From contig NZ_CP034235.1 of NCBI RefSeq assembly GCF_009728935.1, forward strand, positions 7,019,501 to 7,083,500: a DNA stretch of 64,000 bases, written 5' to 3'. Each line of letters opens with the position of its first letter. Within the stretch, counting starts at the first letter, position 1. Source of the DNA: Paenibacillus psychroresistens. GTDB lineage: Bacteria > Bacillota > Bacilli > Paenibacillales > NBRC-103111. Below the pieces are notes generated by a model, which saw only the letters and a program-made list of their open reading frames with translations, had not been told where the DNA came from and did not search any database. Shown one piece after another: positions 1 to 7,829 of this stretch. Made by a program: the position numbers and the translations under genes.

Positions 1-420
1 TGCCTTGGCATAGTTTATCGTATCATCTCCACCAAATAAGTTGAAAATATTCGGTTGGTTGCCAGCAGCCATTTCAGCTTTAAGCTTAGTGTCACGGTTA
101 ACGGTATCTTCCACACCATCCATTTCGATTTTTAATCCAGGTACATCCTTTAATGTTTTGTCGACAACATCCTGCAGCATCGCTAATGTCTTCTTCTGAG
201 TATCCCTCACATTAATATGGCGAAGGCTAACGGTAAAAGGTTTAATCCCATCCTTAACTTTTTTTGCTTTTGGTGCATTCGTTGCAACCGGAGCTGTCGT
301 TTTCGTACCCCCTGTTTCCTCCTTCTTCTCCGTGCCGCAGCCCGCCAACACGGTTGTTGTCAATATGATTGCAGTGATAACCCCCACTAGATTCTTCTTC
401 ATGTTTAGCAAGTTTTTCAT
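1..420 (-). CDS. Extracellular solute-binding lipoprotein, N-terminal part (runs off the left edge)
   Basis: A minus-strand frame is open from the ATG at 420 to the window edge, about 140 codons. It begins MKNLLNMKK, followed by a hydrophobic stretch and a lipobox LAGC at about residues 26-29. A Thr/Lys/Ala-rich linker and a globular start with AMLQDVVDKTL and GNQPNIFNLFGGDD follow. This is the pattern of a sugar ABC transporter substrate-binding lipoprotein (SBP_bac_1 type), exported and lipid-anchored outside the membrane. I chose 420 because AGGGGG lies about 10 nt upstream; ATG 402 is the alternative. No transport partner is visible, as the rest lies outside the window. The substrate cannot be told. 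Confidence 0.75.
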   Translation of the reverse strand, partial: MKNLLNMKKNLVGVITAIILTTTVLAGCGTEKKEETGGTKTTAPVATNAPKAKKVKDGIKPFTVSLRHINVRDTQKKTLAMLQDVVDKTLKDVPGLKIEMDGVEDTVNRDTKLKAEMAAGNQPNIFNLFGGDDTINYAKA

Positions 421-539
421 ATTTTAAGAACCCCCTGGTCTCTTTTGAGCGGTTTAACCTATTCTTAGTATAAATTCGTTTCACCACAGCCAACAGGTTA
501 ACATTTCAATCATACAGGGGTAAAATCCTCTAATACGTT

Positions 540-1445
540 TTAATTTCCGCTTTTGGTTGATCTTTGTAAATTCCGAATTTGTTTCCAAGAGATCAATTTA
601 ATATCATCCTGTTCAAACAGCTCTTTAATATCTGGATCGTTAAATAGACTATATTCCATTTCCCGCTTCTCATAATGCTCCGTAATTGCTTTTAGCTCAT
701 CGGTTATTAATGCTGGATGCATGGTTATTTGTGTCGTAGCTGCTGTAATCTGCTTGATCTTATGGATCATTTTTGCTTTGAAACTTTCATAGGTTTCATT
801 CCCCTCCAAATGATACGGAAGCGCACAGATGTCATCAATCAATAGAATTCCACGCTTATCAGCAGATTCGATTCTCTTAATAAATAAATCCTTTTGATTC
901 TGTGTGAAAAAGCTTTGTTCTGTAATTTTTCTTGGCAGCAAAAAAGGGAGCTCGTACCTTTCGCATAAATCAAAAGCAATTTCGAGAAAATCACGCCCTG
1001 TTGCCAGCCCTAATAAGCTTCCATCATGACTATCGAGATGTGTGGGCTTAATTCCTAAAGAATAGGCTAACTCTATCTGGGCATTCAGCTCTAATTCGAT
1101 ATCGCTACTGTCCGCGCTTGTTTCAAGTGTTACTAAATCCTTAGGGAAACAGCCATCTTCCATAATTAAGCTATCTAAAGAGTGATGCTGGAATACTGGT
1201 TTATAGCGATAATTCTCAGAGCACGTAAGCGTTAAGTGAATGCCCACATGAGCTTGGTCATTGTCTTTGCAGAAGCTTACTGCTTCGATTGCAGCACTAC
1301 ATGGCATCATAACGGAGGAGGATGTAATAGCAGCGTTTAAATGCATATTTATTATGGCTTTATTGGATGAGGTAGACATGCCAAAGTCATCCGCGTTGAT
1401 AATTACAAGGCGATCTGTTGCTTTAAACCCTAGCTGCTCGTTCAT
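540..1445 (-). CDS. YdjC/ChbG-family carbohydrate deacetylase
   Basis: A 301-residue protein of the YdjC/ChbG family, metal-dependent deacetylases that remove N-acetyl groups from short amino-sugar oligosaccharides in the cytoplasm. The first strand carries INADDFGMS, with the metal/catalytic Asp pair near residue 17. The second metal motif THLDSHDG lies near 135 and a late His motif, TMHPAL, near 240. The frame extends upstream to 1496, but GGAGG sits just before the ATG at 1445 (MNEQLGF), so I use that start. Neighbours on the same strand are a phosphotransferase and small accessory genes, which gives no pathway context. The true substrate is not evident. Confidence 0.85.
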   Translation of the reverse strand: MNEQLGFKATDRLVIINADDFGMSTSSNKAIINMHLNAAITSSSVMMPCSAAIEAVSFCKDNDQAHVGIHLTLTCSENYRYKPVFQHHSLDSLIMEDGCFPKDLVTLETSADSSDIELELNAQIELAYSLGIKPTHLDSHDGSLLGLATGRDFLEIAFDLCERYELPFLLPRKITEQSFFTQNQKDLFIKRIESADKRGILLIDDICALPYHLEGNETYESFKAKMIHKIKQITAATTQITMHPALITDELKAITEHYEKREMEYSLFNDPDIKELFEQDDIKLISWKQIRNLQRSTKSGN

Positions 1446-1532
1446 TCTAATTCCTCCAAATGTTAATTTTTCTCCGAGAACAGTAAAAGGAGGCATTCGC
1501 GATGCCCCGTTTGTAATGGCTATAGATGATCA

Positions 1533-2447
1533 TTAATCTGCGAGCGCACGTTTTATGTTCACTTTTGCTTCATTAACCACCTTTTCATCTTTATCATCAA
1601 TTGCCTGCATCATTATCAATACGGGAATAAATATTGCAATGAATCGAGCTAATATCTTCGTTTCTTCATCTACGTCCCCATATTCTTTGAAAAAGTCAGA
1701 ACGCGTTTCTGGAGGTAAAAAGCTATACACAATATTCAAATCACAAGCAGGATGTCCTATATTGATATCTCCCCAGTCGATAATCCCTGAAACTCTTCCA
1801 TTCTCGTCTACCAGCATATTTTTAAAATGAAGGTCACCATGAAGGAATACGTGCTTTTGTTTCACTCTTTCCGTTCTGAGCTGTTCCAAATAATTCGATA
1901 TAGCATGATACTCATCTTCACTAAGATGAAGGGCAAGGTTGGAAATGAATTGTTGCAGCTTTTCCTTACGCATTGCAATATCAGTCAGATTCCTATGGTC
2001 AAGTTGAACTCCAATTTCTTGGGCAATTTGCAAAGGGAATGCGTGTAAGCTTTTTAAAAATTGCGCCAGCGTTGTTGCTGATAACGCACGTTGCTTGTCA
2101 GATAATCCGATTGGAAACTCTCCAGGTAAATAGTTGTAGCCTAGGAAGGGTGCAGGATAATTAAAATCCCCTTCCCCAAAAAATAGCGGTATCGAATAAG
2201 CAATGGATAAATAATCTTTAAGCTCAGGTAGTATCTTTCCTTCCATCCTTAAAGGATTAATTGCAATTTCTCTTCTTGGAAAGCGAAATACATATTCGGT
2301 CCCGACAAGAAAAACAGTGTTATCCCAGCCATATCCTAGTTTTTTTACGCCTTTTGTTGCTAACTGCGGAAACTGACTACTTATTAATTTTTGAGCCAAT
2401 TCTTCGGATACTTCCCATTCTGCATCCCATTGATTCGAACCTTCCAT
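1533..2447 (-). CDS. Aminoglycoside-phosphotransferase-family (APH) kinase-like protein
   Basis: A 304-residue protein with the APH/choline-kinase fold. An N-lobe with GYGWDNTVFLVG (nucleotide loop) and FRFPRRE leads to the catalytic loop VFLHGDLHFKNML near residues 200-212 (HGD with Asp as base and Asn for metal). The metal motif IIDWGDINIGHPACDL follows near 222-237. Members phosphorylate small hydroxylated molecules, including some aminoglycosides or macrolides, but many chromosomal copies in Bacillales have no known substrate. The start is ATG 2447 with AAAAGGAT just upstream. It lies 87 bp before the deacetylase ATG and reads in the same direction. Resistance should not be assumed. Confidence 0.8.
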   Translation of the reverse strand: MEGSNQWDAEWEVSEELAQKLISSQFPQLATKGVKKLGYGWDNTVFLVGTEYVFRFPRREIAINPLRMEGKILPELKDYLSIAYSIPLFFGEGDFNYPAPFLGYNYLPGEFPIGLSDKQRALSATTLAQFLKSLHAFPLQIAQEIGVQLDHRNLTDIAMRKEKLQQFISNLALHLSEDEYHAISNYLEQLRTERVKQKHVFLHGDLHFKNMLVDENGRVSGIIDWGDINIGHPACDLNIVYSFLPPETRSDFFKEYGDVDEETKILARFIAIFIPVLIMMQAIDDKDEKVVNEAKVNIKRALAD

Positions 2448-2691
2448 ATCCTTTTATCGTCTCCCTATAAAATACTGCATTACTCGGTACAGAAAACCGA
2501 ACTTCTAATCTAGCCTCACTTAGACCATTATCCTTTGCAAGACTTTCAATGTACCTTACCATCATTTTCCCAATTCCTTTTCCACGGTGAGAAGGTAAAA
2601 CGGAGACCCTTCCTATGTACACATAATTATCTTGAAAAGTAAGCTGTGAATAGGATATATAAACGTTATATATCGAATAACCCTCTGCCAA
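2377..2691 (-). pseudogene. GNAT acetyltransferase remnant
   Basis: This short frame contains the core acetyl-CoA-binding block of a GNAT N-acetyltransferase: YIGRVSVLPSHRGKGIGKMM (R/Q-x-x-G-x-G/A loop), then LEVRFSVPSNAVFYR. About 60-70 residues that normally precede this block are absent, because the frame starts inside the 3' end of the DinB-like gene. After NAVFYR the expected C-terminal strand is replaced by unrelated sequence that overlaps the start of the kinase gene. It is therefore truncated at both ends and probably non-functional. The recognisable part is about 2490-2660. Confidence 0.6.
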
Positions 2692-3145
2692 TCAAATTTG
2701 CAGTAATCGGCTTCTTTCCGATTTCTCGTGACCATATAGACAATTGACCGACATGGTGGATCTCGTGAACGATCACATGCCGTATCACTTCGCCGTATTT
2801 ATGGGCTTCCCGTTCCCCTTCATCCGTGATATCAATCATAATTCGGTCTTCCAGGCTGTCATTCCAATCATAGACAAATGGAGCGAGTTCCACATGGCAA
2901 CGGGCGGAAAAATCTTTTATTTGCTGCAAGCTGGCTACTTCCTCGAACGGAGGGATTTCAATCGCTTTTTCTTGTATTCCACCGCATATCCAGCCATATT
3001 CGACTGACACAATATGATATAGCGTGGGAAGGATGTATCCTATACCACCAGTCCGTTTTTTCAGCAACTCTTCCTCGCTTACCGTATCGCACCAGTCAAA
3101 CCAATCTTTGCGAACTTGCCAGTTATACTCGAATAGTTTCAACAT
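2666..3145 (-). CDS. DinB-family protein (putative metal-dependent thiol transferase fold)
   Basis: A 159-residue four-helix DinB/YfiT-like protein. It starts MLKLFEYNWQVRKDWFDWC and ends IVHEIHHVGQLSIWSREIGK. The family's three metal-binding His are plausibly H44 (PTLYHIV) plus the two in the C-terminal HEIHHVGQ helix. DinB-like proteins of Bacillales are thought to be thiol-dependent S-transferases or detoxification proteins; the substrate here is unknown. The C terminus (ITANLIGRGL) looks complete for the YrdA-like subgroup, so this gene is intact although it runs into the GNAT remnant. The start at 3145 has a weak G-rich ribosome site. Confidence 0.75.
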   Translation of the reverse strand: MLKLFEYNWQVRKDWFDWCDTVSEEELLKKRTGGIGYILPTLYHIVSVEYGWICGGIQEKAIEIPPFEEVASLQQIKDFSARCHVELAPFVYDWNDSLEDRIMIDITDEGEREAHKYGEVIRHVIVHEIHHVGQLSIWSREIGKKPITANLIGRGLFDI

Positions 3146-3353
3146 GTCGCAGCCCCCACATCAGTATCCCTATTTTTCACTTGTATCTTTATAACTAATT
3201 ATAATTTTATTATCTTTTGAAAATGCATTCGAATCAAAGCCTGTCTTGTCTTTCATAGTCTTAATACTATTTCTTCTGCCTTATAATGCATTATTATTCC
3301 ATACTTAGAGTATTTGCTCAACAACAAATAATTCCACTATCGTATCTGCAATC

Positions 3354-4139
3354 TTACCAGGATCTTGGACCGTTCCTTGCTCGAGTAGCTTTAACATTCT
3401 TAAGTTGGGCAACGATGATAACACTAATGATTATTAGAAGGAACCATGAGCTGATCTTGCTGGAACTAACCAGTTGCCAGGTTTCGTGCTGATCAGGGTA
3501 TTTCCATGCATCAAAAAATGTGGCTATATTTTCTGCTAACCAGATGAAAAAACCTACAATGAAAAAAGCGAGAGTTAAGGGCATTCGATAAGTTATAGTC
3601 CGTACCCGATAAATGATCCGTGTTTTCCAGAAGATAATAAACACAAGTGCAGTCAACAACCAACGAAAATCGGGAATAAAATGATGTGTGAAAAAATTGA
3701 AATAGATTGCTCCTCCTAGCAGCACCGAAGGCCTAAGCCCAGGCCAGCCTGTCATATCCATCCGCAATCTCCGCCACACCTGACACATAAAGCTTGCTAC
3801 ACTTGCATACATAAATCCGCTATAGAGCGGGACACCGAGCAACTTCGTATATCCAGGCTCAGGATATGACCATGATCCCATCCGTACCTTATATAACTCC
3901 AACAGCAATCCAATAAAGTGAAAGATACAGATTACTTTGATTTCATCACGTGTCTCTAGTCCACTAAGGTACATGAAGACTTGCACTCCAAGCAATATAA
4001 GTAAAATGGCATCATAACGATGAATGAAAGGTACCGCTATTACGTTAGAGAGAGCTAAAGTTCCAAAGATCGCAACAGGAAATAGGCAGCTCATCATCTG
4101 ATGATAGCCAAAATGCAGTAGTTGAATGATTGATTTCAA
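3354..4139 (-). CDS. DUF817-family integral membrane protein (YoaT-like)
   Basis: A 261-residue protein with about eight hydrophobic segments, matching the DUF817 family (Bacillus subtilis YoaT type). Family hallmarks include the ELYKVRMGSWSYPEPGYTK block near 82-100, GVPLYSGFMYASVASFMCQ near 103-121, and WKYPDQHETWQLV near 215-227. The molecular function of the family is unknown. The start is TTG at 4139, preceded by GAGGAGGAG. It stands alone between the DinB gene and a long non-coding stretch, so context offers no functional clue. Confidence 0.8.
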   Translation of the reverse strand: MKSIIQLLHFGYHQMMSCLFPVAIFGTLALSNVIAVPFIHRYDAILLILLGVQVFMYLSGLETRDEIKVICIFHFIGLLLELYKVRMGSWSYPEPGYTKLLGVPLYSGFMYASVASFMCQVWRRLRMDMTGWPGLRPSVLLGGAIYFNFFTHHFIPDFRWLLTALVFIIFWKTRIIYRVRTITYRMPLTLAFFIVGFFIWLAENIATFFDAWKYPDQHETWQLVSSSKISSWFLLIIISVIIVAQLKNVKATRARNGPRSW

Positions 4140-4686
4140 TTAAGCTTATCTCCTCCTCACGCCCATTTAATCGTACGGTTCAACAATAAAGGCGAGATCC
4201 CTATATAAAAAGAGAAATTTTCTCGTTTAATATTTCTTATTTTCTGTCACTCCACAGAGTTGAGAAAAAGGCTGCCATTTGGCAGCCACAGACTATTGGG
4301 AAAGTTATCTCGTGGATGAAAAGTAACTATTTTAGTGTTTTCATGCTGGCGTTTTCCACAACCATACAAATTTATCTGTAAGCACAAAAATTATGCGTAT
4401 AGAGTCTACTCAACCGGCATTTTAGGTGTTAAGCACAATAATGATGCTAATTTCGAGGAACAACCTTGATATTTCAAGAAATTCCCGAGAATACGCATAA
4501 ATATTGTGCGTAACTAGTATTTTTCGGTGCTAGCTCTATTTTTAGCACAAATATTAGGCTTATTAATTTTTAGAAACATACTAATAAGCCACTATGATGA
4601 TTCTGTTCTAGGAAGCCACTTCTCGTATGCTCACGAAAGTTTGAGCGGTATCGTTGGCAACTTTAACGTCCTTCAGGCTTGTCCTT
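4140..4686. repeat. Non-coding stretch with nested inverted repeats
   Basis: I see no convincing gene here. The stretch holds several dyads. A GGCTGCC/GGCAGCC hairpin at about 4269-4286 has an A-run on its left (a terminator-like shape for the minus strand). A 20-nt inverted pair lies at 4381-4400 and 4491-4510, with 17 of 20 positions matching. A CTTGA/TCAAG hairpin sits inside that pair at 4465-4478. A perfect 9-nt pair (GGCTTATTA / TAATAAGCC) lies at 4557-4565 and 4582-4590. The repeated AGCACAA...TTGTGC words suggest an interspersed palindromic element rather than a regulator site. Confidence 0.45.
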
Positions 4687-4803
4687 TCAGACCATTATCA
4701 GGTAACGATTGAGCCTCCATTTACGAAGCTGCGGCGGAAAGACGACAGGGACATTGGTGCTTTGCTGCTTCCAACCGATATACGGATATATGAAAGAAGT
4801 CAT
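4687..4803 (-). pseudogene. 5' remnant of a short-chain dehydrogenase gene (YdaD/YhxC-like)
   Basis: An ATG at 4803 has a good site upstream (GAGGAG, spacing about 8) and begins MTSFIYPYIGWKQQ, then VPVVFPPQ. This resembles the proline-rich leader of Bacillales SDRs of the general-stress 39 type, which continue with a QPG-ME motif and then the Rossmann KVALITGG segment. Here the frame loses that match after FPPQ and stops at 4687. A faint LKD-KVA-like echo remains in another frame further left, near 4650. I read it as a decayed gene of which only the start survives. The family assignment rests on memory of the leader motif and is tentative. Confidence 0.35.
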
Positions 4804-4875
4804 CGTTTTCACTCCTCTCGGATTCAATTTCATATTACACTTTATTCCTGCGGATTTATTATATGCCTCATAGTA

Positions 4876-4933
4876 AAAAAACAGCATCAGCTAAGGATTG
4901 TGAGAATACAATCCTAGACTTCCGCTGTTTTTT
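4876..4933. terminator. Bidirectional cruciform terminator after the ABC exporter operon
   Basis: Outer arms AAAAAACAGC (4876-4885) and GCTGTTTTTT (4924-4933) pair perfectly and enclose a second perfect stem, AGGATTGT/ACAATCCT (4894-4901 and 4908-4915). On the minus strand it follows the ABC ATPase stop at 4972 and ends in a T-run. It can act in both directions. Confidence 0.75.
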
Positions 4934-4971
4934 GTTGGCACAAAGTAAATCCCTTTCCGAGCTTGAGACGG

Positions 4972-5958
4972 TCAAACCTTAGCTGTCGTCTTATATACCT
5001 CACGGATGGCATCCTCAATATCAGGCTCCTTAACGCTTAAATCTTGAATGGCCAGCTTTCTTGATAAGTCGGAAATGAGCTCTGACGCTGTAATTTTCGT
5101 TTTCTCAAATTGATACCATATGGTGAGTCCCTCTTGTTTGACGATTTCTGCAGATGGATGAGTTAAATCATCAGAGTGGTGCTGTAGTTCGATTACTAGT
5201 AGACGTTTGGGTGTCAATTTTCCAATAATCGATTGAATAGGACCATCCTCAACAATTTTACCATGGTTTACCACAATAAGACGGCTGCAAAGCTGCTCGA
5301 CATCATCGAGATCATGCGTTGTGAGAATCACCGTTACACCACGGCTCCGGTTGATATCGATGATGAAATTCCGAATGGCATGCTTAGCTTCTGTATCCAA
5401 TCCAATTGTAGGCTCATCGAGAAATAGGATATCCGGAGAATGAAGCATCGCTGCGGCTAAATCCCCGCGCATCCTTTGACCGAGCGAAAGCTGGCGTACT
5501 GGCGTGTCAATAAAGTCACTCAATTGCAGAACTTCACTTAGCACACGCAGGGTTTCTTCATATGCCGTTTGCTCGATTTGATAAATTCTTCTTAACAGCT
5601 CAAATGATTCGCCTAAGCGTAAATCCCAATATAATTGCGTTCGCTGCCCAAAGACAACACCTAGCTTTTTAACTACAGCCTTGCGATCCTCTTGTGGAGA
5701 AATACCGCAAACCCGAATAGACCCTGATGTAGGATGGAGGATTCCTGTAAGCATCTTAATCGTTGTGCTTTTCCCAGCGCCATTTGGTCCAATATACCCA
5801 ACTATCTCCCCTCGTTCTATGGAGAAGCTAATGCTGTCTACACCGCAAATCGTTGTCTTTTCAGGGAAAAATAAACCCTTGAGTGAGCCGCGCAACCCTT
5901 TTTCCTTCTTCGTAATCACATATTCTTTGACTAAATCCACTACTTCAATTACAGCCAT
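4972..5958 (-). CDS. ABC transporter ATP-binding protein (ABC-2 exporter type)
   Basis: A 328-residue ATPase. Walker A GPNGAGKST lies near residues 57-65, the Q-loop GVVFGQRTQLYWDL near 100-113, the signature LSLGQRMR near 158-165, Walker B ILFLDEPTIGLD near 178-189, and the switch His in LTTHDLDD near 214-221. An extended C-terminal regulatory segment follows. It forms a three-gene operon with two ABC-2 permeases just upstream, so it should energise an exporter made of this ATPase and a permease heterodimer. The start ATG 5958 has GAGGG at good spacing. The exported substrate is unknown; related systems have been linked to drug or lipid export. Confidence 0.88.
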   Translation of the reverse strand: MAVIEVVDLVKEYVITKKEKGLRGSLKGLFFPEKTTICGVDSISFSIERGEIVGYIGPNGAGKSTTIKMLTGILHPTSGSIRVCGISPQEDRKAVVKKLGVVFGQRTQLYWDLRLGESFELLRRIYQIEQTAYEETLRVLSEVLQLSDFIDTPVRQLSLGQRMRGDLAAAMLHSPDILFLDEPTIGLDTEAKHAIRNFIIDINRSRGVTVILTTHDLDDVEQLCSRLIVVNHGKIVEDGPIQSIIGKLTPKRLLVIELQHHSDDLTHPSAEIVKQEGLTIWYQFEKTKITASELISDLSRKLAIQDLSVKEPDIEDAIREVYKTTAKV

Positions 5959-5968
5959 TGGTTTTCCC

Positions 5969-6784
5969 TCACGATCCAGCGCTCTCGTATTTTTTCATTC
6001 CAATTCTAAAAATAAATTGTGAAACCATAAAACAGATGATTCCAACTAACGGTGTCCATAAAGCCATGCTAAGAGGAATGTGAAACCCACTTGCTTGTCC
6101 CAAAAATTCGCTGGCTGGATAGAAGCTAATGAAACCAATGGGTATAAGGAACGTGAAGATCATCTGCAAAGCTAATGGATAAATGTTCAAGGGATACATC
6201 GTTGTTCGCTCAAGCAAGGTAAGTGTGAAGCCAACTAAAGAAGCACTGCGTTTGGTCCAAAAGGAAACAGAGCCTAAACAGATGAATAAAGCTGCGCGAA
6301 TGAACATACCGCCGATGATAATTAGAATTAGTTTAAGGATATTGAGAAAAGTCCAATCCAGACCAACCAGATGACTCGCATAGATAAAAATGATCGTACC
6401 CGGTATCAGGTCAATCAGTCCGATAAAGTTTATATAGCTGGCAACCAATTGAAAAAAAACGTTCATTGGCCGCAGCAGCAGCCTATCGAAGGTACCTTGA
6501 ATCACCATATTATCGATATGCCACGTATTGATAAAAAAGACAACCATAAGACCATGACTGAGTAATCCTAACCCATAGATGAAAGCAAGCTGAGGAAATT
6601 CCCATCCATTCAAAGAATGGAATCGTTCAATGATGATTTTCAACATCCACGCGCCAGAAAAATATTGGATCGGAATCATCAATAGCCAGCTCACGAGAAA
6701 CATCGGGTATTCCAACTGCCGTTGTACAGCTAATCTAGCAAAGCAGGCCGCAACGGAATAATAGTGCCGTACTGTTGAAACCAA
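5969..6784 (-). CDS. ABC-2-family transporter permease (PF06182-like), second subunit
   Basis: A 271-residue membrane protein with about six transmembrane segments. It has the ABC2_membrane_6 (DUF990-like) pattern: an intracellular NMVIQGTFDRLLLRPMN loop near residues 90-106 that couples to the ATPase, then LERTTMYPLNIYPLALQ near 188-204. The start is TTG 6784 with AGGGGGGAT upstream. It is 3 nt downstream of the first permease stop and 10 nt upstream of the ATPase start, so the three are one transcript. It probably pairs with the 6788-7582 product to form the channel. Confidence 0.8.
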   Translation of the reverse strand: MVSTVRHYYSVAACFARLAVQRQLEYPMFLVSWLLMIPIQYFSGAWMLKIIIERFHSLNGWEFPQLAFIYGLGLLSHGLMVVFFINTWHIDNMVIQGTFDRLLLRPMNVFFQLVASYINFIGLIDLIPGTIIFIYASHLVGLDWTFLNILKLILIIIGGMFIRAALFICLGSVSFWTKRSASLVGFTLTLLERTTMYPLNIYPLALQMIFTFLIPIGFISFYPASEFLGQASGFHIPLSMALWTPLVGIICFMVSQFIFRIGMKKYESAGS

Positions 6785-6787
6785 TTG

Positions 6788-7582
6788 TTATCCCCCCTGA
6801 ATGAGCGTTTTTTTCTTTGCTTTGTTCCAGACAACATAGAGCAGTATATAGAGTAGAGCAATCCATACGAATTGAATGCCCATCGCCTTCATGGCATCTA
6901 TTGGGCTGATTTCACCAATATAAATGGCAAGCGGTGTTTGATAGGTATATTGAAAAGGCAGAAACTTAGAAATCGTCTGAACACTGCTCGGAAAAAACCA
7001 AAGTGGTACGATGCTTCCCGATAAGATCCGCACGATACTATCTTTGACCATACCCATATTGCCAAGCTCGATCACCCAAAAGGCTATTAATCCAACAATC
7101 GCACTAAGCAACCAAAGGATCGCATAGCTTAACACGCAGCAAGGTACAAACAATAGAAAGCTAGTAAATGAAACGGGCAGAGGCATTTCAAAAAAGATCG
7201 AAGCCAGCAGAAAAAGCGGCAGCACTTTATTGACGACCGAGCTCATCATCGTGCCAAGATCATCAGCGAGATAACATCCCAGCAATGTGATAGGTCGATA
7301 AAAATCTACGACAATTTGACCCTCTCTTATTTTGCTATAAATCGTGTCCTGCACATTACAAATGAATACCGAGCCCAGCAGAATAGAAAGAACGGAATAC
7401 GTGACAATTTGGTCCAATTCCACTGAAGTCGACGGAGCATCTCCAGAATAGGCCGATTTCCATAAAAATACGGCGGCAAGCATTAAAATCAATTGACTGC
7501 CCACCGCAGCAAAAACCTCGAACCGATAGGCAAGCGTAGTCAATATACGCATTTTTGCAATATACCAATAAGCCAGCAGCAT
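6788..7582 (-). CDS. ABC-2-family transporter permease, first subunit of the exporter operon
   Basis: A 264-residue membrane protein with about six hydrophobic segments. It carries the same family loop as its neighbour, YSKIREGQIVVDFYRPIT near residues 82-99, and SGSIVPLWFFPSSVQ near 187-201. It is the first gene of the ABC exporter operon: a sigma-A-like promoter lies at 7633-7661 and GGAAGG precedes the ATG at 7582. Two unlike permeases plus one ATPase suggest a heterodimeric exporter. No substrate can be read from the sequence. Confidence 0.8.
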   Translation of the reverse strand: MLLAYWYIAKMRILTTLAYRFEVFAAVGSQLILMLAAVFLWKSAYSGDAPSTSVELDQIVTYSVLSILLGSVFICNVQDTIYSKIREGQIVVDFYRPITLLGCYLADDLGTMMSSVVNKVLPLFLLASIFFEMPLPVSFTSFLLFVPCCVLSYAILWLLSAIVGLIAFWVIELGNMGMVKDSIVRILSGSIVPLWFFPSSVQTISKFLPFQYTYQTPLAIYIGEISPIDAMKAMGIQFVWIALLYILLYVVWNKAKKKTLIQGG

Positions 7583-7632
7583 GTGACGGTCCTTCCCCCT
7601 ACTAAATAATCCATTTTTAGCAATTTCAAATT

Positions 7633-7661
7633 AGTATAGGGTTATTGCTATTATTTTACAA
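7633..7661 (-). promoter_or_regulatory. Sigma-A-type promoter of the ABC exporter operon
   Basis: On the minus strand TTGTAA (7656-7661) is followed by a 17-nt spacer and TATACT (7633-7638), about 50 nt upstream of the permease ATG at 7582. Confidence 0.65.
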
Positions 7662-7697
7662 TAGGAAATACTTATTATAATCAAAGTGTATTGTTCT

Positions 7698-7716
7698 ATA
7701 TTAGAACTTCTAATAT
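7698..7716. promoter_or_regulatory. Perfect 9+1+9 palindrome, possible operator
   Basis: ATATTAGAA-C-TTCTAATAT is a perfect dyad 37 nt upstream of the -35 of the ABC exporter promoter and downstream of the convergent-spaced reductase terminator. It has no T-run, so it is more likely a regulator site than a terminator. No regulator gene is adjacent. Confidence 0.4.
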
Positions 7717-7749
7717 TTTTCTAACATTTGGTTTTCAGCTCAGTGAATG

Positions 7750-7783
7750 AAAAAAAAAGCCAAAGACTGTTAGTCATTTGGCT
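7750..7783 (-). terminator. Rho-independent terminator of the aldo/keto reductase pair
   Basis: On the minus strand the stem AGCCAAA-TGACT / AGTC-TTTGGCT is followed directly by nine T residues, 47 nt after the stop of the reductase gene at 7830. Confidence 0.8.
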
Positions 7784-7829
7784 GTTTCGCTATTAAACTG
7801 TTTAGTTATTTGCTTAAATTAGAATTTTT

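Noticed and set aside
254-493. A 79-codon minus-strand reading frame with many charged residues
   Set aside because: It lies out of frame over the start of the solute-binding lipoprotein, whose frame has a signal peptide, lipobox and ribosome site. The shorter frame has none of these.
1533-2447. Calling the APH-fold gene an antibiotic resistance determinant
   Set aside because: The kinase motifs are real, but chromosomal APH-like proteins in this group mostly have unknown substrates and no resistance context is present.
4527-4917. Two plus-strand reading frames (61 and 87 codons)
   Set aside because: They lie opposite the decayed SDR start and in palindromic sequence, with no ribosome site and no protein-like pattern.
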